Below, one piece after another: positions 52,677 to 61,372 of a stretch of 64,000 nt of DNA. Position 1 is the stretch's first letter. Every line of letters begins with the position of its first letter. Location: NCBI GenBank assembly GCA_963677375.2, contig CAXXIF010000003.1, forward strand, positions 62,001 through 126,000. Direction: 5' to 3'. This stretch comes from Pseudaeromonas sp963677375. GTDB lineage: Bacteria; Pseudomonadota; Gammaproteobacteria; Enterobacterales; Aeromonadaceae. The notes under the pieces are model-generated. The model saw nothing but the letters and a program-made list of their open reading frames with translations, ran no database searches and was not told the DNA's origin. The position numbers were made by a program, and so were the translations under genes.

Positions 52677-53357
52677 TCAATCAATACCAACCTGAGAGGA
52701 ACCAAAACACCGGTAACCAGCCCCTCTTATTTTGGTTTTCTCCTTGGCCAGATATGCCGCTCGCTGCATAAACTCCATATACGACAACGCCCTGTTATAG
52801 ACAGACTCTCTTGACAACCAATAACCACCATTCTCTGGAAACTCGACTAAGCCCCGATAGTCCGGATAGTCCAAACCAACAGCTCTGCACCAGGCTTGCT
52901 GTATTTTGCCTGCCAGTGGTTCTGGAGCCATAAAATCCCCCAAGCTGTAATAGGCTGCTTTGTTGAGAATAATCACAACGTGATAGTGTTGAAGTTCTGA
53001 CTCGTTCTGCTCTCTCACCCAAACATACTTCAGATTGTTCGGGTGCACTCGTAACCCTCGCCCCCGCCGTCTATGCTCATCAGCCGCAAGTTGACTTTCA
53101 AGCGATTCAATAAAACGCTTAATCACCTGCTCATCAGTATTTTGAAAGCAGACTGGTGAGTCGGGACAACCGGCCTCCGGATTGGTAAACCGGAGGTCAA
53201 CTCTGAATGCAAAAATGTTTGCACTCTCGTCCAGCGACAGGCCAATGAGTTCGCTTATCCTCTCTACATACGACTTGTTCATATCACCATACAAAATAGA
53301 CATTTCTTCGGTAAAGTTATTAATCTCAACAGGAGACATTCTGAATCTTTTATTCAT
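52677..53357 (-). CDS. Inovirus Gp2 / YfjJ-like protein
   Basis: About 226 residues from the ATG at 53357 (MNKRFRMSPVEINNF). The conserved core is YVWVREQNESELQHYHVVIILNKAAYY, with the HYHVVI pattern typical of YagK/YfjJ-family proteins of CP4-like islands. This resembles the His-hydrophobic-His motif of replication initiators of the HUH type, though a full HUH-Tyr set is not proved. It is the last gene of the alpA-yfjI-yfjJ leftward unit. More AT-rich than the core genome. Confidence 0.75.
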   Translation of the reverse strand: MNKRFRMSPVEINNFTEEMSILYGDMNKSYVERISELIGLSLDESANIFAFRVDLRFTNPEAGCPDSPVCFQNTDEQVIKRFIESLESQLAADEHRRRGRGLRVHPNNLKYVWVREQNESELQHYHVVIILNKAAYYSLGDFMAPEPLAGKIQQAWCRAVGLDYPDYRGLVEFPENGGYWLSRESVYNRALSYMEFMQRAAYLAKEKTKIRGAGYRCFGSSQVGID

Positions 53358-53614
53358 TTTTACTATTCCAAATAAACAACACTCAAGTGAAAGGCCGTGA
53401 CAACCCCTCACAATGAAGTGATAAGTTATTTAATAAATATTAGTTAATTCACAGTCACGACATCAGTGAATTAATCAATCGCACAGATATACACCTGGGA
53501 TGTATATATTACCAATCCTACACAATTTAACGTATCAGCTTGCTACTTAAAGCCTAAAACAATACCTCGCCAATATAAATAACAAGCAAAACACAAGACA
53601 AATTAACTCGGAAA

Positions 53615-55117
53615 TTACTGACGGACATACAAGCTTCCAATCAGTGAGCCAACGCTCCCATAAGGGTTATAACTAATACACTCTTTTTTATCATGCTGAA
53701 ATCTAGCAACTTTGTGCTGACTATAAAGAACATCTATAGCCGCATTTAATCTTTGCCGATTTCTAAGAGAACCTGGACCATATTGAAGAACATAGTTTTT
53801 ATAAAAAAAACCATTCTCTGTTCTTGTCATGTTACTACCAAGCCATGATTCTAATAGTTTGGCATCAACAACCTCTTGGGGCAAAACCTCCATTAATTCA
53901 ATGAATGATTCAAAGTACCACTTTGCAATTTCGCTTGCGGTATTCATTGTTTTTGCAGATATGGTAGTACCACCTGAGCTAAAACCTTCTATTACGGCAG
54001 CTATTCTAGTCACATGTTCTAGTTGCTTCGATGCATAATCTTTATAGTCTCTCAATGTCCCTGAATCACAACACTGAGCCTCAACTCGGTTATACTCACT
54101 AACCCACATAGCCCTCGCCTCCGCTGAAAGAGTCAAACAAATACGTGCGACACCTTCTTCACGCCTATTAAACCCGTGTAAAAATAGCTCGCGCACTCGT
54201 TTATTAAACCACTCAATTACATCTACACTAGGTCTATGCGCCTCAGTAAAAGATGAAGTTATCGTATGATGGTTTTCATCATTAAATCTATTCCCTATAT
54301 TTGATCTCGGTTGACTGATCAAACATCTGGCAAAAAAGCCTGATGCTCTAGCTTGGGAACCCTGTACTTTCACATACTCTTTGAACACTCCAGGCTGAAC
54401 CATTAACATTAAACCAAAACGAGCATCCTTGATTGAAAAAAAATCGCTATTGGCCCGTTCTACATTGATAGAACAATCACCCCAAAGTGCGTTCAATAAT
54501 GGCGTATCACGAAGTAGCTCACTTTGTAATATGCTTCCAGATTCATCAGAAACAAGAGCTAATGATGGCCACCCCATACCTAATCCTTTTTTAACTGCCG
54601 CTCGTGTCGCATCATTTATCAACAAGCGTCTAAATATTGGTGGAATTGGCTTGGAGTCATAAAGACCCTTGTATTGAATTTCATATTCTGATATATCACT
54701 GCCTTTTGAAGCCGCAGCTTTGATCACTTTCTCTAGAGCCCGAGATTTTACAACCCACAGACGACTATTTTTCTCATACTCATTTTTTTGATCCCGATAT
54801 TTTATTTCGAGCTCATCTTCGAGCTCTCTTATAGACCTCATGATTATTTTATCAACAGCGCTCTTACGCTCACCAGATTCCGCCAATATGATCTGATATA
54901 ACGAAACGGGGAATCTCAGCTTTTCATTTGGCGCAACATCAAATACATCTTGACAAGCCTGCGACATGACACCTAATAGAGAAGCTGCAATCATCTCTGA
55001 AGGGGCTTGCGTCTCAAGCTCTACGAATCTAATCACATCCACCAATTTTTCTGGTAGTAAGCAAAATGGGTATCCATAACCGCGTTGATTATTTTGTTGT
55101 AATGCTACCGGTATCAT
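53615..55117 (-). CDS. YfjI-like DUF3987 protein
   Basis: 500 residues. A P-loop-like ILAESGERKSAVDKIIM is near residue 74, and a second conserved region MGWPSLALVSDESGSIL follows. DUF3987 proteins are found beside AlpA and YfjJ in CP4-57 and P4-like islands and are thought to act in replication or DNA handling; the role is not proved. It starts 18 bp after the alpA-like gene. Codon use is AT-rich. A gap of 257 bp to the yfjJ-like start (53358-53614) is very AT-rich and shows no gene. Confidence 0.8.
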   Translation of the reverse strand: MIPVALQQNNQRGYGYPFCLLPEKLVDVIRFVELETQAPSEMIAASLLGVMSQACQDVFDVAPNEKLRFPVSLYQIILAESGERKSAVDKIIMRSIRELEDELEIKYRDQKNEYEKNSRLWVVKSRALEKVIKAAASKGSDISEYEIQYKGLYDSKPIPPIFRRLLINDATRAAVKKGLGMGWPSLALVSDESGSILQSELLRDTPLLNALWGDCSINVERANSDFFSIKDARFGLMLMVQPGVFKEYVKVQGSQARASGFFARCLISQPRSNIGNRFNDENHHTITSSFTEAHRPSVDVIEWFNKRVRELFLHGFNRREEGVARICLTLSAEARAMWVSEYNRVEAQCCDSGTLRDYKDYASKQLEHVTRIAAVIEGFSSGGTTISAKTMNTASEIAKWYFESFIELMEVLPQEVVDAKLLESWLGSNMTRTENGFFYKNYVLQYGPGSLRNRQRLNAAIDVLYSQHKVARFQHDKKECISYNPYGSVGSLIGSLYVRQ

Positions 55118-55135
55118 TTATCTATTCTCCGTGTG

Positions 55136-55381
55136 TTAGTTGCTATTAGTTGTATTAAATGGCTGAAGATTTTTTATCCAGGACATAACGTCCTGGAGTT
55201 GCCAGCCCACAGCTGACGTTCCCAGCTTCAGTGGTTTAGGGAAAGCAGGATCGTACCGTTTGGACTTTGGGTTCAAGCGGTCGTAGATAGTGGAACGACT
55301 CAGGCTCAACATGACACAAAGCTCTCGCATTCTGATCAGTCTGAACATTGGTTCCTGCATTTTCGTAGTGGGTTCACACAT
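55136..55381 (-). CDS. AlpA-family transcriptional regulator
   Basis: Small MerR-like helix-turn-helix protein of about 81 residues (MFRLIRMRELCVMLSLSRSTIYDRL, then PFPKPLKLG-like AFPKPLKLGTSAVGWQ). AlpA activates excision or replication genes in CP4-57. I set the start at the second of two adjacent ATGs (55381), which is six bases from AGGAG; the first is only three bases away. It is divergent from the large unknown gene, with 95 bp between starts. Confidence 0.88.
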   Translation of the reverse strand: MCEPTTKMQEPMFRLIRMRELCVMLSLSRSTIYDRLNPKSKRYDPAFPKPLKLGTSAVGWQLQDVMSWIKNLQPFNTTNSN

Positions 55382-55476
55382 CATTCTCTCCTCACATGGC
55401 AACTTGACTGTGTTCAACCACAAGGTAATGGCTATGGTCTTTTAATGCTTCGGCAAAAATGCGGAGACAACTGTTC

Positions 55477-57396
55477 ATGGAAACAAAAGCAAATCAAAAT
55501 CCATCTTTTGCGGAGATCTTGCATCAAATATACCGCGCGTTCGACTTGTATGAGAAAGATGACAGGAAATCAAACATCATTGAAAAAAGAAGCTATCAAT
55601 CAAGGCAGGATGTTTTTAAAAAAATAATATTGGATAATTTAACCAATTGCTTATCAGGGGATAGCAATAATGCTAAAAACGTTTTAATTGGATTAATAAA
55701 TTGCTTTGAATGCCTATTCACGGACATAAACTCAAAGCCTGTGTTAGGAGCTAATAGACACGAAGTATATAAATGTTACGCTGAGGTTATATACACTCCT
55801 TTGATTGCGTGTACAATTAGGTTTTTGCGACCACACCTAAATGTTAGCTCGCCACTTTGGCATATTTCTAACTTCCTTGATCAATACCAAGACGAGATGG
55901 TTTATCAAAAAATAAAGACCACTCTTAAGGAATATCGAGACAAAATTAACAAAGTGAATAAAGATTCGATGCTTGATGTATCAGAGTTAATAGGCAACAT
56001 TAAGTCAAATACAACACAAAGCAGAACGACCATAGAGCAAAGGTTTAATATAGCAAAAGGGTACATACAGAAATCAGATCCAGAGTGGATAATTGACGAA
56101 ATAAACGCAATGGAGGTTTCATATATCGGACTCATGGCCTTGCTGAATTTTGAAATAAAAATGGGCCTAACAAAAAAACTGTCTGAAATATATAAAGACA
56201 TAGGTTACTCGGACATCAAAATTGGAGATCCATACATCATTTCGAGAAGTGAGACGCAAATAATAAGCTTCCCACCAGGGCCCGCAGTTGAAAGTGTGTC
56301 GGAAACATTACTTTCCATCGAGTTCATAAATAAATCGTTGGTTGCTAATGTATCAAGCATAAGTTTGCACGCACCGTTGTTTTCATCTTTTGCTAATAAC
56401 TTTCACTTGATAGCCATGAAACGATTAAAAATAAGCACAACAGATATAACACAACAGCTCATAGATGAAATCAACGAGGATAGTTACAATAGGAAACTGA
56501 TAGATAACATTGTGGATACGCAGCCTCCGTCAGTTAGGGATATATTATCACCAATAACTAGACTATGTGATTTATTCGACATGCTTATGGATGAATATAA
56601 TTATGACTGTTATGATGAGAGTGAATACAGTCAGCTTTTTGATTTAATAAACGAAACAAAGCAGCAATACAAAAACATTCACCTTGGCATCGTAGCATAC
56701 TTTTTTTCAGTTATAGAAATCGGACTAAAGATTGCAAAACGTTATAGTCACATAAAACATCAAGAACTCTCTCCTTTGGTGAGTGAAATCTTAGAAACAC
56801 AACCCCTTTATACAGAAATATTACTCCCTCAGTTAGTTGATGAAGAAAACCGTATTACTTTGTCTGTCTTCATGAGCGATGATTATAGCCGAACCATACT
56901 TAGAACGGCCAGGTTGTACAATGCTCTCATGACAAAGCTTGACGTGAACCCACACAACTGCGAGTCACCAGCAATATCTGAAGCATTAGTGGCTCTTGAG
57001 TTTTGCCTTCGAGATGCATTTAAAAACAAGAAAATAAGCAATCAGAAGACACTGATTAACTTTCTTCCGTTTGCTAACTTCAGCAATGCGGTCTTAAACA
57101 TAGACGAGTTGATATTAAGCTTGGTTCAACAGTCACCAAAACATTTAATAACCACCCAATTGCTTTCTTGTGCTGCTATCTACAGGATAAGTAGATATTC
57201 AATCGAGCAACGTTCACAGTTTATTAGCGAGAGATCGATTCCACTCGAGACCACACCTCAAGTGCTTGCTGACTCTCAGCAAACACCTGATAGCGCAGAA
57301 CAACACTTAGACGCAAACAGTTCTGCAGATGATGGATCCAAAATGAATATTCACGATGTATTAAATTTTGCCGCTCTATCGAGTCTGAAATATTAA
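55477..57396 (+). CDS. Large AT-rich island gene of unknown function (candidate cargo/defence gene)
   Basis: About 639 residues from METKANQNPS; GGAG lies ten bases upstream of this ATG, while a frame 18 bp longer lacks one. Composition differs sharply from its surroundings: one sampled line of 60 bases (56161-56220) has 20 G/C, against 34 in 58201-58260. The protein looks mostly helical, has no signal peptide or obvious membrane segment, and has a polar disordered tail from about residue 595. I see no Walker, PD-(D/E)XK, HNH, DDE or TIR motif. A KRYSHIKH stretch loosely fits the HEPN Rx4-6H pattern but may be chance. In CP4-57 the equivalent interval carries the rnlAB antiphage pair, so a defence role is plausible but unproved. 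Confidence 0.75.
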   Translation: METKANQNPSFAEILHQIYRAFDLYEKDDRKSNIIEKRSYQSRQDVFKKIILDNLTNCLSGDSNNAKNVLIGLINCFECLFTDINSKPVLGANRHEVYKCYAEVIYTPLIACTIRFLRPHLNVSSPLWHISNFLDQYQDEMVYQKIKTTLKEYRDKINKVNKDSMLDVSELIGNIKSNTTQSRTTIEQRFNIAKGYIQKSDPEWIIDEINAMEVSYIGLMALLNFEIKMGLTKKLSEIYKDIGYSDIKIGDPYIISRSETQIISFPPGPAVESVSETLLSIEFINKSLVANVSSISLHAPLFSSFANNFHLIAMKRLKISTTDITQQLIDEINEDSYNRKLIDNIVDTQPPSVRDILSPITRLCDLFDMLMDEYNYDCYDESEYSQLFDLINETKQQYKNIHLGIVAYFFSVIEIGLKIAKRYSHIKHQELSPLVSEILETQPLYTEILLPQLVDEENRITLSVFMSDDYSRTILRTARLYNALMTKLDVNPHNCESPAISEALVALEFCLRDAFKNKKISNQKTLINFLPFANFSNAVLNIDELILSLVQQSPKHLITTQLLSCAAIYRISRYSIEQRSQFISERSIPLETTPQVLADSQQTPDSAEQHLDANSSADDGSKMNIHDVLNFAALSSLKY

Positions 57397-57444
57397 GAAT
57401 AATGAGACTAATAAAACCAGTGAAATAAATGAAAGGGCATAGGA

Positions 57445-57484
57445 CAGTCGCTACTGTTGCTATTAATAGCAACAGTAGCGACTG
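57445..57484. repeat. Perfect 40-bp palindrome
   Basis: The left arm CAGTCGCTACTGTTGCTATT is followed at once by its exact reverse complement, with no spacer and no mismatch. It lies 48 bp after the unknown gene and 124 bp before the DUF932 gene, at the switch from AT-rich to GC-rich DNA. No U-tract follows on either side, so an intrinsic terminator is not obvious. It could be a protein-binding or recombination site. Confidence 0.9.
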
Positions 57485-57555
57485 ATTCTCAGACATTCAT
57501 ATATAAAACGAGCCTGAGAGCTAAAAATTTTCAAACCTATATCACCCCTGTGGAT

Positions 57556-57590
57556 CGCCGGAGGAACGGTTCTTCCGGCGCGTTATTTTC
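57556..57590 (+). terminator. Terminator-like hairpin before the DUF932 gene
   Basis: A stem of about 11 bp with one G-U pair (CGCCGGAGGAA with TTCTTCCGGCG) followed by CGTTATTTTC. It ends 19 bp before the next ATG. Confidence 0.6.
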
Positions 57591-57608
57591 ATGTTCACAG
57601 GAGGCTCT

Positions 57609-58571
57609 ATGGCTCATCTCGTTGAATCGATGGCGTATGTGGGTGATACGCCGTGGCATGGTCTGGGCAATCGTCTGAGTGCCCATCAACCGTTGCAGAC
57701 CTGGCTGGTTGAAGCAGGGATGGATTGGCATATCGCGCAAAGTGATGTGCTGTTTAATGTGGCTCCGGATGGTCTGCATATCCGGCCCCATGCGGATTCC
57801 AAAGTGCTGTATCGCTCCGATACGCTGGCGCCGCTGTCGGTGGTGTCTAATCGCTACAAGGTGGTTCAGCCGGATGAGGTGCTGGGCTTCTATAAGGACT
57901 TGGTCAAGGCCGGTGGCTTTGAGCTGGAAACAGCAGGAGTCTTGAAGGGTGGGCGCAAGCTGTGGGCCTTGGCGAAGACTGGTCAAGAGTCGGCATTGCG
58001 CGGTGGGGACAAAGTAAAAGCCTATCTGTTACTGGCCACCAGTTGCGATGGCTCGTTGTGTACCACGGCGCAGTTCACTTCCGTCAGGGTGGTGTGCAAC
58101 AACACGCTGCAGATGGCAACCGGTGACAGCAAAGGCGCGGTCAAGGTGCCCCACTCCACGCAGTTTGATGCGGTAGCCGTGAAGAATGCGCTGGGTCTGG
58201 GGCTGTCCAGTTGGGACAGCTTTATGCGCTCGCTCAAAGACTTGAGTCAGCGGCCGGTATCGCGGACCGAGGCCGATGCCTATTTCCGCACAGTACTGGG
58301 TGAGCCGTTGGCGGATGACGGCAATCCGTCAGAGCTGGAGCCTTCCCGCACCTTGCAGCAGGTTCTGAGTCTGTATCAGGGCACGGGGCTCGGCTCTACG
58401 CTTTCGTCCAGTCGCAACACGGCCTGGGGTCTAGTCAATGCCATGACCGAGTATGTCGACCATCGGCGTCGGGCACGCAATCAGGATTATCGGTTGGATT
58501 CCGCCTGGTTTGGGCAAGGCGCTCAACTTAAGCAACAGGCGATGACGCAGGCACTGGCGTTACTGCAGTAA
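57609..58571 (+). CDS. DUF932 / phage-plasmid-like protein (YfjQ-like)
   Basis: 320 residues from the ATG at 57609, with AGGAGG upstream. The opening MAHLVESMAYVGDTPWHGLG is typical of the DUF932 phage/plasmid-like family, which includes YfjQ of CP4-57. It is common on plasmids and islands next to RadC and antirestriction genes; its activity is not known. G+C content is like the core genome, unlike the preceding gene. Confidence 0.88.
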   Translation: MAHLVESMAYVGDTPWHGLGNRLSAHQPLQTWLVEAGMDWHIAQSDVLFNVAPDGLHIRPHADSKVLYRSDTLAPLSVVSNRYKVVQPDEVLGFYKDLVKAGGFELETAGVLKGGRKLWALAKTGQESALRGGDKVKAYLLLATSCDGSLCTTAQFTSVRVVCNNTLQMATGDSKGAVKVPHSTQFDAVAVKNALGLGLSSWDSFMRSLKDLSQRPVSRTEADAYFRTVLGEPLADDGNPSELEPSRTLQQVLSLYQGTGLGSTLSSSRNTAWGLVNAMTEYVDHRRRARNQDYRLDSAWFGQGAQLKQQAMTQALALLQ

Positions 58572-58649
58572 TCCTTTCTGGGTTTGGTTTTCTACCTGCA
58601 TTTATACCCGCACATCTACCCGCAACTTGAATCTCCCCTTCCCTCTTAT

Positions 58650-58684
58650 CGCCCCGGCAGGCTTCGGCTTGTCGGGGCGTTTTG
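58650..58684 (+). terminator. Terminator-like hairpin before the YqaJ gene
   Basis: A 13-bp stem with two G-U pairs (CGCCCCGGCAGGC with GCTTGTCGGGGCG) capped by a UUCG tetraloop and followed by TTTTGCTTT. It lies 15 bp before the YqaJ ATG. Confidence 0.8.
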
Positions 58685-58698
58685 CTTTGGAGTCCGTT

Positions 58699-59688
58699 AT
58701 GAAACAACAACGCTATGGCCAGGCTATCCGTCTGGCCTCTACCGTCGGTTTATCCCGCGAGGAGTGGCTTGATATCCGCAAGCAAGGCATTGGCTCGTCT
58801 GATGCGGCAGTGGCCGTAGGTCTATCTCCGTACAAGAGCGCCCTGAGCCTGTGGCTGGAGAAAACCGGGCGTAAGCAGCCCGAGGACTTATCAGCCAAAG
58901 AAGCCGTGCTGTGGGGTACGGTTCTGGAGCCCGTATTGGCGTCGGTCTATGCCGAGCGCACTGGCCGCAAGGTACGGCGCGTGAATGCTGTGCTGCAGCA
59001 TCCGGAGCATCCCTATCTGCTGGCTAACCTCGACCGCGAGGTGGTTGGTTTACCGGAGGGCACCGGCATCCTCGAAATCAAGACTGCCAGTTACCACTCA
59101 GCCCCGCAGTGGGAAGATGGCGTGCCGGTCGCCTATCAGTGTCAGGTATTGCATCAGTTGGCAGTGACAGGACTGGCCTGGGCCGATATCGCCGTGCTGA
59201 TTGGCGGGCAGGATTTCCGGATTTATCGCATCGAGCGTGATGAAGAGAAGATTGCCGACTTGCTGGCTCGTGAAGCCGCGTTCTGGCGCTGTGTTACCGA
59301 GGATGTGCAACCCGAGCCCGATGGCTCTAGCGATGCCGGTACAGCGCTGCAGTGGCTCTACCCGCAGGACAACGGCCTGTCGGTGGATTTCACCGACTCA
59401 GCCGAGTTCTGCCAGTTGTTTGCAGACTTGCTGAAACTGCGGGATATCAAGGAGCAAACCGAAGCTCAGGAGTCCCAACTCAAACAGCGAGTACAGAACG
59501 CCTTGGGCGATGCCACCACGGCGTTGTTCGCGGGTGGCAAGGTGACCTGGAAGAAGAGCAAAGACCGGCTTGCCCCGGACATCGACCAACTGAGTACCGA
59601 ACACCCGAAGATTGTACAGCAGTACAGCAAGCCGATTGCGGGTAGTCGGCGCTTTGTCATTCAGACTGACAGGAGGAGCGCATCATGA
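58699..59688 (+). CDS. YqaJ-family viral recombinase nuclease
   Basis: 329 residues. The lambda-exonuclease-like fold shows as DIRKQGIGSSDAAVAVGLSPY, LWGTVLEPVLASVYAERTG, LLANLDREVV and the catalytic GTGILEIKTA (PD-(D/E)XK). Such nucleases resect DNA for annealing-type recombination; no Bet/RecT-like annealase is in the window. I chose the ATG at 58699 (GGAG seven bases upstream) over a frame 72 bp longer that crosses the hairpin. It overlaps the next gene by 4 bp. Confidence 0.9.
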   Translation: MKQQRYGQAIRLASTVGLSREEWLDIRKQGIGSSDAAVAVGLSPYKSALSLWLEKTGRKQPEDLSAKEAVLWGTVLEPVLASVYAERTGRKVRRVNAVLQHPEHPYLLANLDREVVGLPEGTGILEIKTASYHSAPQWEDGVPVAYQCQVLHQLAVTGLAWADIAVLIGGQDFRIYRIERDEEKIADLLAREAAFWRCVTEDVQPEPDGSSDAGTALQWLYPQDNGLSVDFTDSAEFCQLFADLLKLRDIKEQTEAQESQLKQRVQNALGDATTALFAGGKVTWKKSKDRLAPDIDQLSTEHPKIVQQYSKPIAGSRRFVIQTDRRSAS

Positions 59689-60650
59689 TTAAAGGACTGG
59701 CGATTACCCCACCCGTGATTGGGCGCATTAGCATTGGCCATCTGGTGCAAAAGGGTGAGAAGTGGGTACCGGAGAAGGATGACAGCTTTACGTTGACCAC
59801 TCAGGTACAGGGTCGCAATGGTTGGGTCCTGCATCCGCTGCATCAGCAGTACAGCGAGCAGGCGGCTAACGGCAAGCTCCGAGCCATACCAGTGCGGTTG
59901 CTGTTCAATGACAGTGAGCTGAACCTGCGGGCCGAATACAGCGCCTTTGACCGCAGCAGTGGGCGGCCGGTCTGCGTCGGCAATGGCGAGACAGCACGGC
60001 GGGTCACCGCTGAAGGATTGGAAGAGATGGCCTGTCCCGGCCCCGACCGTTGCCCGTTTGCCAAGCAAGCCGGTTGCAAGCTCTATGGCCGACTGAACGT
60101 ACAAGTCGATGGCCAGCAGGATGAGCTGGGTAGCTTTATCTTCCGCACCACCGGCTACAACTCGGTACGCACCCTGGCGGCGCGACTGCGTTACTTCGAA
60201 GCGGTAAGCGGCCAGGCAACCCGTTACCTGCCGTTGCTGCTGCGCCTACGCGCCAAGAGCACCACGCTCTCGTATCGCACGCCGGTCTACTACGTGGACC
60301 TGACATTGCGCGATGACAACACCTTGGCACAAAGCGTTCAGGCCGCTAAGCAGGAAGCCGAGCGTCAGCAAGATGCCGGAGTCGATACCGAGGCGCTGGA
60401 GGCCATGGCCCGAGCGCTGCTGGGCAATGGTCAGTTTGAAGAGACCGAGGAAGATATCCCGCAGATGCTGGAGGAGTTCTATCCCGAGGCGGAAACGGAA
60501 AGCACACCGGCTCAAACCAGCGAACTGGCATCACCTGCACCTACGGCAGTTAAAGCCAAACCCACCACACCCATCCGTCAGTCCCGACTGACCAGCAAGC
60601 TGGGCGCAGCAACACCGACCAGCACAACAACAGTCGCTTCGAACGGCTAA
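59685..60650 (+). CDS. Island protein resembling gp3-like recombination directionality factors
   Basis: 321 residues, often labelled hydrolase or metal-binding protein in related islands. The pattern IGRISIGHLVQKGEKWVPEK, then VRLLFNDSELNLRAEYSAF, then a Cys cluster (CPGPDRCPFAKQAGCKLYG) and SFIFRTTGYNSVRTLAARL resembles the phiC31 gp3-like family, and the cysteines probably bind metal. The C-terminal 80 residues are low-complexity. This assignment rests on pattern by eye. It is coupled to the YqaJ gene by an ATGA overlap. Confidence 0.55.
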   Translation: MIKGLAITPPVIGRISIGHLVQKGEKWVPEKDDSFTLTTQVQGRNGWVLHPLHQQYSEQAANGKLRAIPVRLLFNDSELNLRAEYSAFDRSSGRPVCVGNGETARRVTAEGLEEMACPGPDRCPFAKQAGCKLYGRLNVQVDGQQDELGSFIFRTTGYNSVRTLAARLRYFEAVSGQATRYLPLLLRLRAKSTTLSYRTPVYYVDLTLRDDNTLAQSVQAAKQEAERQQDAGVDTEALEAMARALLGNGQFEETEEDIPQMLEEFYPEAETESTPAQTSELASPAPTAVKAKPTTPIRQSRLTSKLGAATPTSTTTVASNG

Positions 60651-60680
60651 GCCTCACCCTCTTTACGCAACGGCATACCC

Positions 60681-60724
60681 GGCTCAAGGGCTCCCCACAC
60701 ACGGGAGTCCTTGGGCCGTTTTCT
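60681..60724 (+). terminator. Terminator-like hairpin before the LRAT/NC gene
   Basis: A long stem with two single mismatches (GGCTCAAGGGCTCCC with GGGAGTCCTTGGGCC), then GTTTTCT. It lies 26 bp before the next ATG. Confidence 0.75.
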
Positions 60725-60750
60725 ATTTATTGGATTCAAGGAGAATCATC

Positions 60751-61344
60751 ATGCAAGCAGGTGACCACCTGATTTCCCCTCGTCCGGGGTTTAGCCATCA
60801 CGGGATTTATGTCGGCCATAACGAAGTCATCCACTACGCCGGTTACTCATCCGGCGAGGAGTCCGGACAAGTCGTGCTGACCTCACTGGAAGTATTCCGC
60901 AACGGCCACCCTTGTCGCGTCGTATCCCACAGACTGCGCCGTTACTCACCCGAGCAGAGTGTCGAGCGTGCCTGGTCGCGACTGGGTGAAGCTCACTACA
61001 GCGCCGTGCTCAACAACTGTGAGCACTTCGTGATCTGGTGTATCCAGGGCTTTCACTACAGTGCGCAGGTACAAAGGCTGGTAGAAACCGGACTCGCCGT
61101 CGGTAGTCAGGCTCTCCCGTGCCTGCCGGTTATCCCGATGGAAACCATGGCCGTGAGCCATCCACTGCGGGAGACCGCGATAGCGGCCGCTGTGACCTCT
61201 GCCCTGCCCTCTGCGTCGCAAACGGTCGCGGTTGTTGCTGGCGGATTGACTCTAGCTAGCGCAGCTCCAGTGGCCGTCCCCATTGCCATAGCCGGAACCG
61301 CGCTTTACGGCGCCAAGAAGCTCTTCGACTGGCTGACCGACTAA
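60751..61344 (+). CDS. LRAT/NC-domain (NlpC/P60-like) acyltransferase-type protein
   Basis: 197 residues from the ATG at 60751 (AAGGAG upstream). The permuted papain-like fold shows its His near residues 16-17 (FSHHGIYVGHNEVIHYAG) and the catalytic Cys in NNCEHFVIWC (Cys near residue 90). A hydrophobic, Ala-rich C-terminal segment (from about 140) could insert in a membrane. Family members act on lipids or phospholipids in eukaryotes; bacterial roles are poorly known. A toxin, defence or membrane role in the island is inference. Confidence 0.8.
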   Translation: MQAGDHLISPRPGFSHHGIYVGHNEVIHYAGYSSGEESGQVVLTSLEVFRNGHPCRVVSHRLRRYSPEQSVERAWSRLGEAHYSAVLNNCEHFVIWCIQGFHYSAQVQRLVETGLAVGSQALPCLPVIPMETMAVSHPLRETAIAAAVTSALPSASQTVAVVAGGLTLASAAPVAVPIAIAGTALYGAKKLFDWLTD

Positions 61345-61372
61345 CTCCATTCCGAATACTCAGGAGATGACC

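Noticed and set aside
57224..57678. Short frames starting inside the 40-bp palindrome
   Set aside because: Both begin with the same LLIATVAT peptide because they read the two arms of the palindrome; no ribosome binding site or family match.
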